From: an uncultured Flavobacteriaceae bacterium
GTDB lineage: Bacteria; Bacteroidota; Bacteroidia; Flavobacteriales; Flavobacteriaceae
Reading direction: 5' to 3'
NCBI GenBank assembly: GCA_937936275.1
Contig: CALHCJ010000154.1
Span: forward strand, 1-57,868
Length of the DNA: 57,868 nucleotides
The translations under genes were made by a program, and so were the position numbers. This document shows, piece by piece, positions 9,571 through 18,133 of this stretch; within the stretch, counting starts at the first letter, position 1, and every line of letters starts with the position of its first letter. The notes under the pieces were generated by a model. It was not told the DNA's origin and searched no databases. It was given only the letters and a program-made list of their open reading frames with translations.

Positions 9571-10224
9571 CTAGTTTTCGCCTCCTTCAGCTGGTGCTTC
9601 CGCGCCTTCTGCTGCATTCACTTCACCTTCTGCTCCTTCGCCATCTTCACCTTCTTCTTCGTCATCGTCAACAACAACCGCTGCACGAGCTGTTTTAACC
9701 TGTACAACAACAGTACTTTCAGGGTGTAAAATTGCGAAATCATCATTCAATAAACTTTCAACAGAGATATTATCACCAATTTTAAGTTTGCTGATATCGA
9801 TATCAAAGAAATCTGGAAGTTTGTCCGGTAAGGCTTTAATAGCCAGTTTTCTTTTTCTAAATAACAAACGTCCCCCATTTCTAACTCCTGGAGAATTGCC
9901 CTGTAAACGAACAGGAATATTCATTGTCACTTCTTTATCATCAAAAAGCTGATAAAAATCAATGTGTAAAATTTTGTCGGTTACAGGATGAAACTGAATA
10001 TCCTGCATAATCGCCTTTACTTTTCCTTCACCTAAGTCAACCTTTACGGTATGAGCGGCCCCGGTGTACACCAAATCTCTGAAACTTAATTCAGGTGCTG
10101 AAAAATGTAGTGGTTTTTCCCCTCCGTATACTACGCAAGGAACCATTCCAGCATTACGTAGGGCCTTCGTTGCCTTTTTGCCCACGCTTTCTCTTTCTGA
10201 TCCTTTAATTGTAATTGACTTCAT
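9571..10224 (-). CDS. rplY: 50S ribosomal protein L25/Ctc
   Basis: Binds 5S rRNA in the large ribosomal subunit. At 217 aa it is the long CTC-type form: an N-terminal L25 domain (residues 1-95, [19 protein letters not shown] at the start), a beta-rich TL5-type C-terminal domain (about 100-185), then a low-complexity acidic and alanine-rich tail (Glu/Asp/Gly/Ala) typical of Bacteroidota homologues. It lies 24 bp downstream of prs and upstream of pth, so prs-rplY-pth is likely one transcript. Confidence 0.95.
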   Translation of the reverse strand: MKSITIKGSERESVGKKATKALRNAGMVPCVVYGGEKPLHFSAPELSFRDLVYTGAAHTVKVDLGEGKVKAIMQDIQFHPVTDKILHIDFYQLFDDKEVTMNIPVRLQGNSPGVRNGGRLLFRKRKLAIKALPDKLPDFFDIDISKLKIGDNISVESLLNDDFAILHPESTVVVQVKTARAAVVVDDDEEEGEDGEGAEGEVNAAEGAEAPAEGGEN

Positions 10225-10248
10225 TGTATATATTAAAAATTAATAATT

Positions 10249-11190
10249 CTACATTAAAAACTTCGATGATATCGAAGTGTTGTTGTGTACGCGATGCATA
10301 ACATCAGCAAAAAGATCACAACAGCTCACAACTCTTACCTTATCACTTTGCTTTCTCACAGGAATTGAATCGGTAACGATTAATTCAAGCAATTGAGATT
10401 TCTCAATTCTTTCATAAGCTTCACCCGAAAGTAAACCATGAGTTGTAATTGCACGAACACTTAAGGCGCCTCTTTCCATCATTAAATCAGCTGCCTTAGT
10501 CAAGGTGCCAGCAGTATCTACCATGTCATCAACCAATACCACATTTTTACCTTTAACGTCTCCGATGAGCTCCATGTGGGATATTACATTCGCTTTTGCG
10601 CGTTGTTTATAACAAATAACTACCTCGCACTCTAATGCTTTTGAATAGGCATACGCTCTTTTTGATCCACCCATATCGGGCGAAGCAATCATTAGATTAT
10701 CTAAATTCATTGCTTTCAAATGCGGTAAAAACAAAGTAGAGGCAAACAAGTGATCAACAGGTTTTTCAAAGAACCCTTGAATCTGATCGGCATGTAAATC
10801 CATCGTAATGATTCGCGTTGCGCCAGCCGTTTCTAACATTTTCGCAATAAGCTTTGCCGCAATAGGTACTCTAGGTTTGTCTTTGCGATCTTGGCGTGCC
10901 CAACCAAAATAAGGCATTACTGCTGTTATATGTCTTGCCGATGCTCTTTTAGCAGCGTCTAACATTAACAACATCTCCATTAAATTTTCAGAACTCGGGT
11001 GCGTCGACCCAATTAAGAAAATTCTTGCCCCACGAACTGATTCTTCAAAAGAAGGTTGAAATTCTCCATCACTATAGCGAGAGAGATTAACGCTACCTAA
11101 TTCTGTACCATATGATTTAGCAATTTTTTCGGCTAAATCTCTGCTGTTTGAACAGGCGAAAAATTTAGGTTCTGGAACTTGGTACGGCAT
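10249..11190 (-). CDS. prs: Ribose-phosphate pyrophosphokinase (PRPP synthase)
   Basis: Converts ribose-5-phosphate and ATP to PRPP for nucleotide, His and Trp synthesis. 313 aa, normal length. Visible signatures are the Mg-binding block MDLHADQIQGFF, the flexible loop with YFGWARQDRK, and the PRPP-binding loop VVLVDDMVDTAGTLTKA. A TAAATTTG promoter element lies 43 bp upstream. It heads the prs-rplY-pth run. Confidence 0.97.
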   Translation of the reverse strand: MPYQVPEPKFFACSNSRDLAEKIAKSYGTELGSVNLSRYSDGEFQPSFEESVRGARIFLIGSTHPSSENLMEMLLMLDAAKRASARHITAVMPYFGWARQDRKDKPRVPIAAKLIAKMLETAGATRIITMDLHADQIQGFFEKPVDHLFASTLFLPHLKAMNLDNLMIASPDMGGSKRAYAYSKALECEVVICYKQRAKANVISHMELIGDVKGKNVVLVDDMVDTAGTLTKAADLMMERGALSVRAITTHGLLSGEAYERIEKSQLLELIVTDSIPVRKQSDKVRVVSCCDLFADVMHRVHNNTSISSKFLM

Positions 11191-11232
11191 GATGGTCTAT
11201 ATTGCTTTTATTCCCTGATTTCTAAGGAGGTG

Positions 11233-11240
11233 CAAATTTA
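11233..11240 (-). promoter_or_regulatory. -7 promoter element of prs
   Basis: TAAATTTG on the minus strand, followed by CACCTC, is identical over 14 bases to the serS promoter segment. It lies 43 bp before the prs start. Confidence 0.45.
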
Positions 11241-11283
11241 AAAATTAATTTGTGTTGCTAAAGGATAATTGTTGTTATTTTCA

Positions 11284-11313
11284 TTTGGGGATTGAAATAA
11301 TTTTTTAGCTTTG
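11284..11313 (+). promoter_or_regulatory. Promoter of tRNA-Leu
   Basis: TTTG at 11284-11287, an 18-bp spacer, and TAGCTTTG at 11306-11313 match the Bacteroidota -33/-7 pattern. The predicted transcription start is a few bases before the tRNA 5' end at 11333. This is the cleanest two-box promoter in the window. Confidence 0.65.
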
Positions 11314-11332
11314 CAAACCTATTTTTAGTAAT

Positions 11333-11412
11333 GCTCGAGTGGCGGAACTGGTAGACGCGCTGGATTCAAAATCCAGTTCTTCGGAGTGTGGGTTCGATTC
11401 CCACCTCGAGTA
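11333..11412 (+). tRNA. tRNA-Leu (anticodon CAA)
   Basis: A cloverleaf can be drawn: a 7-bp acceptor stem (11333-11339 with 11405-11411, first pair a G-U wobble), D arm, 5-bp anticodon stem CTGGA/TCCAG with loop TTCAAAA giving anticodon CAA (codon UUG), a class II variable arm and a T arm with TTCGATT. The discriminator base is A at 11412. CCA is not encoded. A hairpin terminator follows immediately. Confidence 0.95.
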
Positions 11413-11422
11413 CGTATTGAGA

Positions 11423-11450
11423 AAGCCGGGATTTATATCTCGGTTTTTTT
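11423..11450 (+). terminator. Terminator after tRNA-Leu
   Basis: Stem CCGGGA/TCTCGG (one G-U pair) with a 6-base loop and flanking A/T pairs, then a run of seven T. It lies 10 bp after the tRNA. Confidence 0.75.
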
Positions 11451-11518
11451 ATTTCAATTAGGGATATCAATCATTTTTTCCTTTGAAGTTAAAGCTGCTC
11501 TGCTCTACAACGAATTTC

Positions 11519-12790
11519 TCAAAAGAATTTTGCCAAAGCCATAATGCCATTATAAGAAATTACACATGAAAAGAACAAAGCAGCGAACAATCCTAGATTT
11601 AGCAGAAGGTTAGCGCTGTATTTGTGCATGAGTTTTTTATTGTTGATCGATAGAATAATACCTAGAATTACTAGAGGCAAAACAAAGACATTAAATACTT
11701 GTGACACAATTTGCATTTCTATAGGGTTGGCTCCGAAGACGGGGACAATTAGTGCAAATAGACAAGCGATTGCAGTAATAATCTTAAATTGTTTTGAGGT
11801 AGTATCTAGCGTACCAGATTGATAATCTGCAACCAAAATTGGTGCTATTAGTAAGCATGGAAAAATAGACGATAAGCCTGCACTCAAAGTTCCAAAAAAG
11901 AAAAGTGTTAGGGCAAATTTTCCGGCTACAGGTTCAAGTGTATTTACCATATCAAGAACTTTAGTGACGGGTTGACCTTGATGATATAAAGCACCGCATG
12001 CAACAGCCATAACGGCTGCGCTAATTAGAAAGACTAAAGTGGCCGCTATAATTGCATCCTTTTTTTGTTGCTTAAGATTATCGATAGTCCAGCCTTTTCC
12101 TTTTACGAATAATGGACGCGATAAGAAGGTTGCTGCAGCCATCGTCGTGCCTACGAACGCAGCAACCATCATTTGGCCACCTTGAACCTTTGGAATTGTA
12201 GGGATCAAACCCTTTGCAACTTCTATCGGTAATGGATATACCATAAATAATGAAATGATAAATGAAAGGCCCATAATCGTTACGAAAATGACGAGTATTT
12301 TTTCAAAAAAAGCATATTTTCCGATCAGCAAAAATCTATAAAATACAACGATCACCACAATTGCAATAGTCAAAACGCTCTCATATTTGAGATCTACCAA
12401 ACTAGGGAAATAGATTAGAAAAATCTCGTAAATAATATTGGCTGAAATACCTAAGATGCCCATAAGCGAATTCCATTGGCCAAACGATATACCCAAAATG
12501 ATAAGGATAGCGATAAGCTTACCCCACTTCAGATGTTTTTTAAAGGCGTAGAGTGCTGTTTCACCTGTTACCAAAGCGTAATTACCATAGGCGAAAATTA
12601 ACATGCCTGAGAACAGGCAACTCAATAGTAAAACCCAAAGTAGTTGCATTCCATAGGTACTGCCTGCAACAATCATAGCGGTAACGCTACCGGTACCTAT
12701 CGTATAACCGATAGCAAAAATACCAGGGCCAAATGCTAAAATGATAGTTAAAAGCTTTTTCCAAAGAGAAATTTTGATCGGAGTACCCAT
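11519..12790 (-). CDS. Nramp-like membrane protein lacking the usual metal ligands
   Basis: 423 aa, about 11 membrane helices, and the opening GPGIFAIGY...AGSTYGMQLLW that marks the Nramp fold. In true Nramp metal transporters helix 1 carries DPGN and helix 6 carries MPHN. Here the helix 1 position reads TIGTGS (residues 30-35) and helix 6 reads TTMAAATFLSRP, so the metal-coordinating Asp, Asn and Met are not evident. It is the last gene after kdgK and kdgA, 4 bp behind kdgA, so it should be co-expressed with KDG catabolism. It may carry a substrate other than Mn/Fe, such as an organic acid, or a different ion. The fold call is fairly firm; the substrate is unknown. Confidence 0.75.
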   Translation of the reverse strand: MGTPIKISLWKKLLTIILAFGPGIFAIGYTIGTGSVTAMIVAGSTYGMQLLWVLLLSCLFSGMLIFAYGNYALVTGETALYAFKKHLKWGKLIAILIILGISFGQWNSLMGILGISANIIYEIFLIYFPSLVDLKYESVLTIAIVVIVVFYRFLLIGKYAFFEKILVIFVTIMGLSFIISLFMVYPLPIEVAKGLIPTIPKVQGGQMMVAAFVGTTMAAATFLSRPLFVKGKGWTIDNLKQQKKDAIIAATLVFLISAAVMAVACGALYHQGQPVTKVLDMVNTLEPVAGKFALTLFFFGTLSAGLSSIFPCLLIAPILVADYQSGTLDTTSKQFKIITAIACLFALIVPVFGANPIEMQIVSQVFNVFVLPLVILGIILSINNKKLMHKYSANLLLNLGLFAALFFSCVISYNGIMALAKFF

Positions 12791-12794
12791 TTTC

Positions 12795-13463
12795 TTAACC
12801 TCTGACCTTGTTTATTGTACTCAATGTTTCTCTTACTTTATTTTCTAAACCTTGAAAATCCTCATTGACTAAAACCTCTTTACTAATAAGTTTTGAACCC
12901 ATTCCAACACAAGTAACGCCAGCATCAAACCAACCCTTAAGATTTTCAGGTTCAGTGCTAACGCCGCCAGTTGGCATGATACTCGTCCATGGTTGTGGGC
13001 CTTTTATTGCTTTTACAAATCCCGGTCCGTATGTAGAGCCTGGAAATAATTTTACAATTTCACAGCCCAATTCTTCAGCTTTATTAATTTCAGTTAAAGA
13101 ACCGCAACCCGGTGACCAAAGTACTTTTCTACGATTACAAGCCTTCGCGATATCTTCTCTTAAAGAAGGGGTAACGATGAAATTAGCACCCATTTGCATG
13201 AACAATGAGGCAGCACCCCCATCTGTTATAGAGCCTACTCCCATTATCATACCAGGCAGTTCTTTAATCGCGAATTTGTTTAACGCTAAAAAGACTTCGT
13301 AAGCAAAATCTCCTCTTGCTGTGAACTCCATTAGCCGTGCTCCTCCATCGTAACAGGCTTTAAGCACTTTTTTTCCCAGTTCGATATCTGGGTGATAAAA
13401 TAAAGGAACCATTCCGGTTTCCTTCATTACCCTCATTACTTCTATTCTCGAATATTGAGCCAT
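12795..13463 (-). CDS. kdgA: 2-keto-3-deoxy-6-phosphogluconate aldolase
   Basis: Class I aldolase that splits KDPG into pyruvate and glyceraldehyde-3-phosphate, the last step of alginate monomer breakdown. 222 aa. The Schiff-base lysine is K138 in EIVKLFPGS, followed by GPGFVKAIKGP and the phosphate-binding PTGGV, all as in the Eda/KdgA family. Glu in MEFTAR fits the general acid/base position. It lies 52 bp downstream of kdgK and 4 bp before the Nramp-like gene, so the three form an operon, probably controlled from the double palindrome upstream of kdgK. Confidence 0.94.
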   Translation of the reverse strand: MAQYSRIEVMRVMKETGMVPLFYHPDIELGKKVLKACYDGGARLMEFTARGDFAYEVFLALNKFAIKELPGMIMGVGSITDGGAASLFMQMGANFIVTPSLREDIAKACNRRKVLWSPGCGSLTEINKAEELGCEIVKLFPGSTYGPGFVKAIKGPQPWTSIMPTGGVSTEPENLKGWFDAGVTCVGMGSKLISKEVLVNEDFQGLENKVRETLSTINKVRG

Positions 13464-13515
13464 ATGTTTTGATTATTTGATTTCGGATTCTTTGAACCCT
13501 ATATTACTAACATTT

Positions 13516-14556
13516 TTATCTAGCAACCCTTCCAGAGGCATCTCCACCCATTAGTTTTTCCACTTCGGAAACGGTAACCAAGTTGGCATCACCTTTTATC
13601 GTATGCTTCAAACAAGAAGCAGCAACTGCAAAATCTAAGGCGTTTTGGTCGTCTTTAGGATATTTTAATAAGCCATAAATCAATCCACCCATAAAAGAAT
13701 CGCCTCCGCCAACGCGATCTACGATATCTGTAATTTGATATTGACGCGTTTCATACATTTTAGAACCATCCCATAGAACACCAGCCCAAGTATTGTGTGA
13801 GGCCGAAATAGAACCCCTCAACGTAGTAATTACTTTTTTAGCTTTTGGGAATTTTTTCATCATTTGCTTACAAACCGATAGAAAAGCTTCTGCCTTTACA
13901 TCATGTCCGTCTTTGTGCACATCTAAACCTTCTGGGTGAATTCCAAAATGCTTTTCGGCATCTTCTTCGTTGCCAAGAATAATATCGCAATAAGATGTTA
14001 GTTTAGTCATGATTTTTTCGCGATCTCCACCGTAGTTCCACAACTTCGCGCGATAATTTAAATCTGTAGAAATAGTAATTCCTTTTTTGTCAGCCGCTTT
14101 GACAGCTTCCAAACAAACATCTGCGGCTCCTTGAGATATTGCTGGGGTAATACCCGTCCAATGAAACCATTCAACTCCATCGAATACGATATCCCAATCA
14201 ATCATACCAGATTGTATTTCTGCTATGGCAGAGTGCGCGCGGTCATAAACCACCTTAGATCCGCGAGATACAGCGCCTGTTTCAAGAAAATAAATACCAA
14301 GACGGTCACCTCCGTAAACAATTTTATCTGTACCAACACCTCTTTTACGCATTTCCATCAAGGCACATTCACCAATATCATTTTTTGGCAAACGAGTTAC
14401 AAAATCTACTGGAACACCATAATTGGCTAGTGATACAGCAACATTTGATTCGCCACCACCATATATTACGTCAAAACTGTTTGCTTGAGAAAATCTTAAA
14501 AATCCCGGAGGTGCTAAACGGAGCATGATTTCTCCGAAGGTTACTACTTTTTTCAT
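13516..14556 (-). CDS. kdgK: 2-keto-3-deoxygluconate kinase (PfkB family)
   Basis: Phosphorylates KDG to KDPG with ATP. 346 aa. The PfkB signature DRVGGGDSFMGG carries the catalytic base D286 and the anion hole glycines. The N-terminal substrate-binding block GGGESNVAVSLANYG is also typical. It is first in the kdgK-kdgA-Nramp-like operon. Its leader of about 125 nt contains one copy of the 18-bp LacI-type palindrome (14592-14609), and a second copy overlaps the promoter, so induction by an alginate catabolite through the adjacent LacI regulator is likely. Confidence 0.93.
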   Translation of the reverse strand: MKKVVTFGEIMLRLAPPGFLRFSQANSFDVIYGGGESNVAVSLANYGVPVDFVTRLPKNDIGECALMEMRKRGVGTDKIVYGGDRLGIYFLETGAVSRGSKVVYDRAHSAIAEIQSGMIDWDIVFDGVEWFHWTGITPAISQGAADVCLEAVKAADKKGITISTDLNYRAKLWNYGGDREKIMTKLTSYCDIILGNEEDAEKHFGIHPEGLDVHKDGHDVKAEAFLSVCKQMMKKFPKAKKVITTLRGSISASHNTWAGVLWDGSKMYETRQYQITDIVDRVGGGDSFMGGLIYGLLKYPKDDQNALDFAVAASCLKHTIKGDANLVTVSEVEKLMGGDASGRVAR

Positions 14557-14591
14557 TTGAAATCTATTAGTTTATATTCAATTCTTAAAAC

Positions 14592-14609
14592 TGCTTAATC
14601 GATTAAGCA
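14592..14609. promoter_or_regulatory. LacI-type operator O2 in kdgK leader
   Basis: Perfect 18-bp palindrome TGCTTAATCGATTAAGCA, with the central CG of LacI/GalR-family sites. Its centre is exactly 80 bp from an identical copy at 14672-14689, which suits DNA looping by a tetramer or a downstream road-block for kdgK. Confidence 0.8.
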
Positions 14610-14641
14610 ATTTTTGAAAAAATAAATCAAAACGAATCAGT

Positions 14642-14673
14642 TTTGAAGGACACGTTTAAAAAAGATATATTTG
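14642..14673 (+). promoter_or_regulatory. Promoter of the LacI-type regulator gene
   Basis: TTTG at 14642-14645, a 20-bp spacer, and TATATTTG at 14666-14673. The last three bases belong to operator O1, predicting autoregulation. Confidence 0.55.
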
Positions 14674-14690
14674 CTTAATCGATTAAGCAA
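14671..14690. promoter_or_regulatory. LacI-type operator O1 between divergent promoters
   Basis: Perfect 20-bp palindrome with core TGCTTAATCGATTAAGCA. It overlaps a -7 element on each side (14666-14673 plus strand, 14688-14695 minus strand), so bound repressor would block both kdgK and the regulator gene. Confidence 0.8.
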
Positions 14691-14695
14691 ATATA
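14688..14695 (-). promoter_or_regulatory. -7 promoter element of the kdgK operon
   Basis: TATATTTG on the minus strand, mirror image of the regulator's -7 element across operator O1. No clear -33 box at normal spacing, so the promoter may depend on an activator or be weak. Confidence 0.5.
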
Positions 14696-14702
14696 TTAAA
14701 TT

Positions 14703-15734
14703 TTGTCAAAAAAAAGAAAAACCACTTTAAAAGATATCGCAATTCTTTTGGATATTTCTACTGCTGCGGTTTCGAAGGCATTACAAGATGACTCTCGTAT
14801 TAGTGCAAAAACAAAAGAGGCTGTAAGAAAGGTAGCTAAGGACTTAAATTACCAGCCAAACCATTTGGCAAGTGCCTTGCGAAAAGGTAAAAGTAATCTT
14901 GTTGGTGTAATTGTACCTAGAACAAATAGTAATTTCTTTTCGTCCGTAATTCAAAATATGGAAGAAATTTTGAATAAAAATGGTTACAATATTATCATAA
15001 CTCAATCCAACGAATCATATAGCAAAGAGTGCGAGGCTATAGACACTTTATTATTTACCCAGGTTGATGGTATTATTGCTTCAATGGCTAATGAAACTAC
15101 TGATTTAGATTATTATGAGAAGATCAAATCTAGGGGGATACCTTTGATCTTATTTGACCGTGGTGAGAATGATTTGAATGTAGATTACATAGGAATTGAT
15201 GACTATGCCAGTAGTCATATGATAGTAGAGCACCTTATCAAGGAAGGATGTAAGAGAATAGCTCATATTGGAGGATATAAGCGCACGCGAATATTCAATA
15301 ATAGAATCAGAGGTTATATAGATGCTCTTCGGGAAAATAATTTGCCTTTAGCTCATGAGCTTTTATTAGAAAGCAGCCTTACAAAAGAAGATGGTCGTTT
15401 GAAAATGGAGCAATTGTTGGCTTTAGGTAAACGACCTGATGCCGTTTACGTTGCGGGAGATTATGCAGCTTTAGGGGCGCTACAAGTTTTACAAGAGAAT
15501 AAAATAGCGGTGCCAAATGAAATAGCTTTGATAGGCTTTGGAAATGAACCTTTTACAGCGATGGTCTCTCCCACAATTTCAAGTATTGATCAGCATAGTT
15601 CTGAAATAGGAAGGTTAGCAGCCCAAACCTTTTTGGAACGCATAAAGATGCCCGAGGTAAAACAGACTTTATGTAAGAAGATTCTTGAAGCTAAATTGAT
15701 TGTTCGAGATTCTTCAAATAAAAAGCCTTCCTAA
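14703..15734 (+). CDS. LacI-family transcriptional regulator of KDG catabolism
   Basis: 343 aa. The N-terminal helix-turn-helix and hinge helix occupy residues 7-60 (TTLKDIAILLDISTAAVSKAL, then YQPNHLASALRKG), followed by a periplasmic-binding-protein-like effector domain (GVIVPR onward) with IGFGNEP and SSIDQHSSEIG near the end. The start is a TTG at 14703: an in-frame stop lies just upstream (14697-14699) and no ATG occurs for over 80 codons, which would lose the HTH. It is divergent from kdgK and overlain by two identical palindromes, so it probably represses itself and kdgK-kdgA. The inducer is likely KDG or KDPG (inference). Ends in a hairpin shared with the convergent SDR. Confidence 0.9.
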   Translation: MSKKRKTTLKDIAILLDISTAAVSKALQDDSRISAKTKEAVRKVAKDLNYQPNHLASALRKGKSNLVGVIVPRTNSNFFSSVIQNMEEILNKNGYNIIITQSNESYSKECEAIDTLLFTQVDGIIASMANETTDLDYYEKIKSRGIPLILFDRGENDLNVDYIGIDDYASSHMIVEHLIKEGCKRIAHIGGYKRTRIFNNRIRGYIDALRENNLPLAHELLLESSLTKEDGRLKMEQLLALGKRPDAVYVAGDYAALGALQVLQENKIAVPNEIALIGFGNEPFTAMVSPTISSIDQHSSEIGRLAAQTFLERIKMPEVKQTLCKKILEAKLIVRDSSNKKPS

Positions 15735-15752
15735 AGATATAGGAGGGCTTTT
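15721..15752. terminator. Bidirectional terminator between LacI gene and SDR
   Basis: A 12-bp stem (one G-U pair) with an 8-base loop, flanked by A-run and T-run so it can act on both strands. It overlaps the regulator stop codon and lies 26 bp from the end of the convergent SDR gene. Confidence 0.75.
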
Positions 15753-15777
15753 ATTTACAAATTAACAAATCAGTGTT

Positions 15778-16539
15778 CTAAATTCCTAAAGCTTGACCTC
15801 CTCCAATTTGGATCGTTTCAGCTGTGATGAATGAAGCATCTTTGCTCGCCAAAAAAGAAATTACGCCAGCAACATCTTCGGGCTGACCTAACCTCCCTAA
15901 CATAATATTATTTGCCCAAGACTTGAAAACCTCTGGTTTTGTTGCCTTAATTTGCGCATGAAATGGAGTGTCAATAGTACCAGGAGATACGGCATTCGCT
16001 CTGATTCCGTATTCTGCAAGATCTTTAGCTAATGCTCTAGTGATTGCATGTACACCAGCTTTAGACGTTCCGTAGATTCCAGCTCCAGGTCCACCTGCGG
16101 TCCACCCAGCATTAGATGTATAATTGATGATTGAAGGGTGTTCTCCTTTTTTAAGATATGGTATCGCAGCTCTTGAAGCGAAAAACACAGAATCAAGGTT
16201 CAAGGCCATTACAAATCTGTAGAAATCTGTTGTCATCTCTTCAAATCTAGAACGACCACCAAGACCACCTGCATTGTTAACCAATACATCTATTTTTCCA
16301 TATTTATCACCAATAGCTTTAATATTTGAAGTAACTGCATCATCACTAGTAACGTCAAAACCAAAATATTCAGCTGTAATGCCTTCGGCAGTAAGTTCTT
16401 TTACTCTCTCGGCGCCCTTATCATCTTCGATGCCATTAAGTACAACGGTATAACCATCTTGTCCCAATCTTTTGGCTACAGCAAAACCAATTCCACCAGT
16501 TGCACCTGTAACAACTGCTATTTTTCCTTTATTACTCAT
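15778..16539 (-). CDS. SDR oxidoreductase, probable DEH reductase
   Basis: 253-aa short-chain dehydrogenase. Cofactor loop TGATGGIG near the N-terminus, NNAG motif, catalytic Ser in the NYTSNAG block and YGTSK (Tyr-x3-Lys). In bacterial alginate pathways an SDR of this type reduces DEH (4-deoxy-L-erythro-5-hexoseulose uronate) to KDG with NAD(P)H. The place right behind a uronate MFS transporter and near kdgK fits that role. A second SDR (24130-24897) sits in the lyase operon, and which of the two is the main DEH reductase cannot be told from sequence. It lies 53 bp after the MFS gene and is likely cotranscribed with it. Confidence 0.85.
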   Translation of the reverse strand: MSNKGKIAVVTGATGGIGFAVAKRLGQDGYTVVLNGIEDDKGAERVKELTAEGITAEYFGFDVTSDDAVTSNIKAIGDKYGKIDVLVNNAGGLGGRSRFEEMTTDFYRFVMALNLDSVFFASRAAIPYLKKGEHPSIINYTSNAGWTAGGPGAGIYGTSKAGVHAITRALAKDLAEYGIRANAVSPGTIDTPFHAQIKATKPEVFKSWANNIMLGRLGQPEDVAGVISFLASKDASFITAETIQIGGGQALGI

Positions 16540-16592
16540 GTTATATTAATTTTAATCTGTTTTATGTTGTTTTTTATTTTTCTTAAAGGTAA

Positions 16593-17894
16593 TTATGCTT
16601 TAGGTTTCAAGGGTTCAATTTTTGGACATAAAAACCAAATAGCCGAAAGTGCTATTATGGCTAAAGCCCCACCTATTATAAATGCAGGTGTATAGTTTCC
16701 TCCCGTAGTTATGAATGCAACCAAATAAGTAAGACCAGCGGCACCTAGTTTGGCAGCTGTACCTGCAAAGCCTGATAAAGTACCAACTATTTTTCCGCTA
16801 AAAAAATCACTTGGAAGCGTCTGTACATTTCCGATGGCTATTTGAAACCCAAAAAGTAAAACAGCCATAATTATTACAGCGCTCATTGCTGAGGCTGGCG
16901 CTTTCAAAAGGAAGAAGCATGGAATCATAATCAAACAACCTAAAGTGATTGTCATTTTTCGTGTTTTATCTACAGACCATCCCGCTTTTATTCTATTTTT
17001 TGCAAGTAAGCCGCCGAAAATAGCGCCAATCATTGCTCCTACATAAGGTACCCATGCTGAGAACGCTATTTCTTTAACATCCATTCCGAAAACTTCTGAC
17101 AAATAAATGGGTATCCAAACAATAAAGAGCCACCAAATTGGATCAATGGCCGCAGAGGCTATTATAATTCCCCAACTCTCTTTATGTTTAAATAATTGGC
17201 CAGTGCTAGGAGTATAGCCTTCATCATAATTTCCATCGGCGTCAACATCTTGATTTCTTTGTCCAGATAGAATGTACTGTTTTTCATCTTCAGATAACCA
17301 AGGGTGCGATTTAGGATTGCCTTTTACGATATACATCCAAGGGAGTAACCATAAGAATCCAAGGAGCGCTACGACTATAAAAATTCCTTGCCAATCTAAA
17401 TAAATTGACAACAAACCAATAACTGGGTAGGCTACTATTCCCCCTATTGCTGCACCTGAATTAAAGATTCCTTGTGCAAGGGCTCTTTCTGTGGTCGGAA
17501 ACCATTCTGCATTTGCCTTCGCTGCTCCGGGCCAATTTCCTGCCTCTGCAATTCCTAACAGTGATCTGAAGATCGAAAAACTCAACATTCCTTGAGCAAA
17601 GGCATGTAGCATTGTTGCAAAAGACCATACCCCTATGGAAAGGGCAAAACCTATTCTGGTTCCTATCCAATCAAAAATTTTACCAAAGAGTGCTTGACCA
17701 CCAGCATATGATAATATAAATACCGTTGAAATTGTACCGTAGATGGCTTTATGCCCATCGTTATCCATTTCAGGAAATAAATCTTTAGCGATGTCAGGCC
17801 ATAAGGCGCCAAAAGCTTGCCTGTCTATATAATTTATAACAGCTGCTAAAGCCACAAGTCCAACAACCCACCATCTTAAACCTCTAATTTTCAT
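16593..17894 (-). CDS. MFS transporter, hexuronate/DEH type
   Basis: 433 aa with about 12 membrane helices. The start LRWWVVGLVALAAVINYIDRQAFGALWPDI matches the anion:cation symporter branch of the major facilitator superfamily (ExuT-like hexuronate transporters), and the loop GKIFDWIGTRIG is the MFS motif A equivalent. It probably brings unsaturated uronate or DEH, made by periplasmic lyases, across the inner membrane. It lies between the GntR regulator (239 bp upstream) and the SDR (53 bp downstream). The upstream gap has an A/T-rich 9-bp inverted repeat at 17941-17962. Confidence 0.88.
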   Translation of the reverse strand: MKIRGLRWWVVGLVALAAVINYIDRQAFGALWPDIAKDLFPEMDNDGHKAIYGTISTVFILSYAGGQALFGKIFDWIGTRIGFALSIGVWSFATMLHAFAQGMLSFSIFRSLLGIAEAGNWPGAAKANAEWFPTTERALAQGIFNSGAAIGGIVAYPVIGLLSIYLDWQGIFIVVALLGFLWLLPWMYIVKGNPKSHPWLSEDEKQYILSGQRNQDVDADGNYDEGYTPSTGQLFKHKESWGIIIASAAIDPIWWLFIVWIPIYLSEVFGMDVKEIAFSAWVPYVGAMIGAIFGGLLAKNRIKAGWSVDKTRKMTITLGCLIMIPCFFLLKAPASAMSAVIIMAVLLFGFQIAIGNVQTLPSDFFSGKIVGTLSGFAGTAAKLGAAGLTYLVAFITTGGNYTPAFIIGGALAIIALSAIWFLCPKIEPLKPKA

Positions 17895-18133
17895 ATTTTA
17901 TACTTAGGTTATTATTTTTGACAAGATATCAAAGCGATCGACTTTATTTCATTAAATAAAGTACTTCAGATAAATATCATTTGATCCTGCCGATAATGAG
18001 TAAGAGTTTCTGAAAACAATTGTAGGTGAAGACAAAAAGACTTCAAAACCCCAACAGCCAAATTTCAAGCATACGCCTTCTTCATCTTTTTGAATAAGAA
18101 AGACAAAAAAAATATTTCATCTTCACAGTTTTC

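Noticed and set aside
12865-13302. 145-codon frame antisense to kdgA
   Set aside because: Fully inside kdgA, whose active-site residues are intact; the antisense product has no recognisable family.
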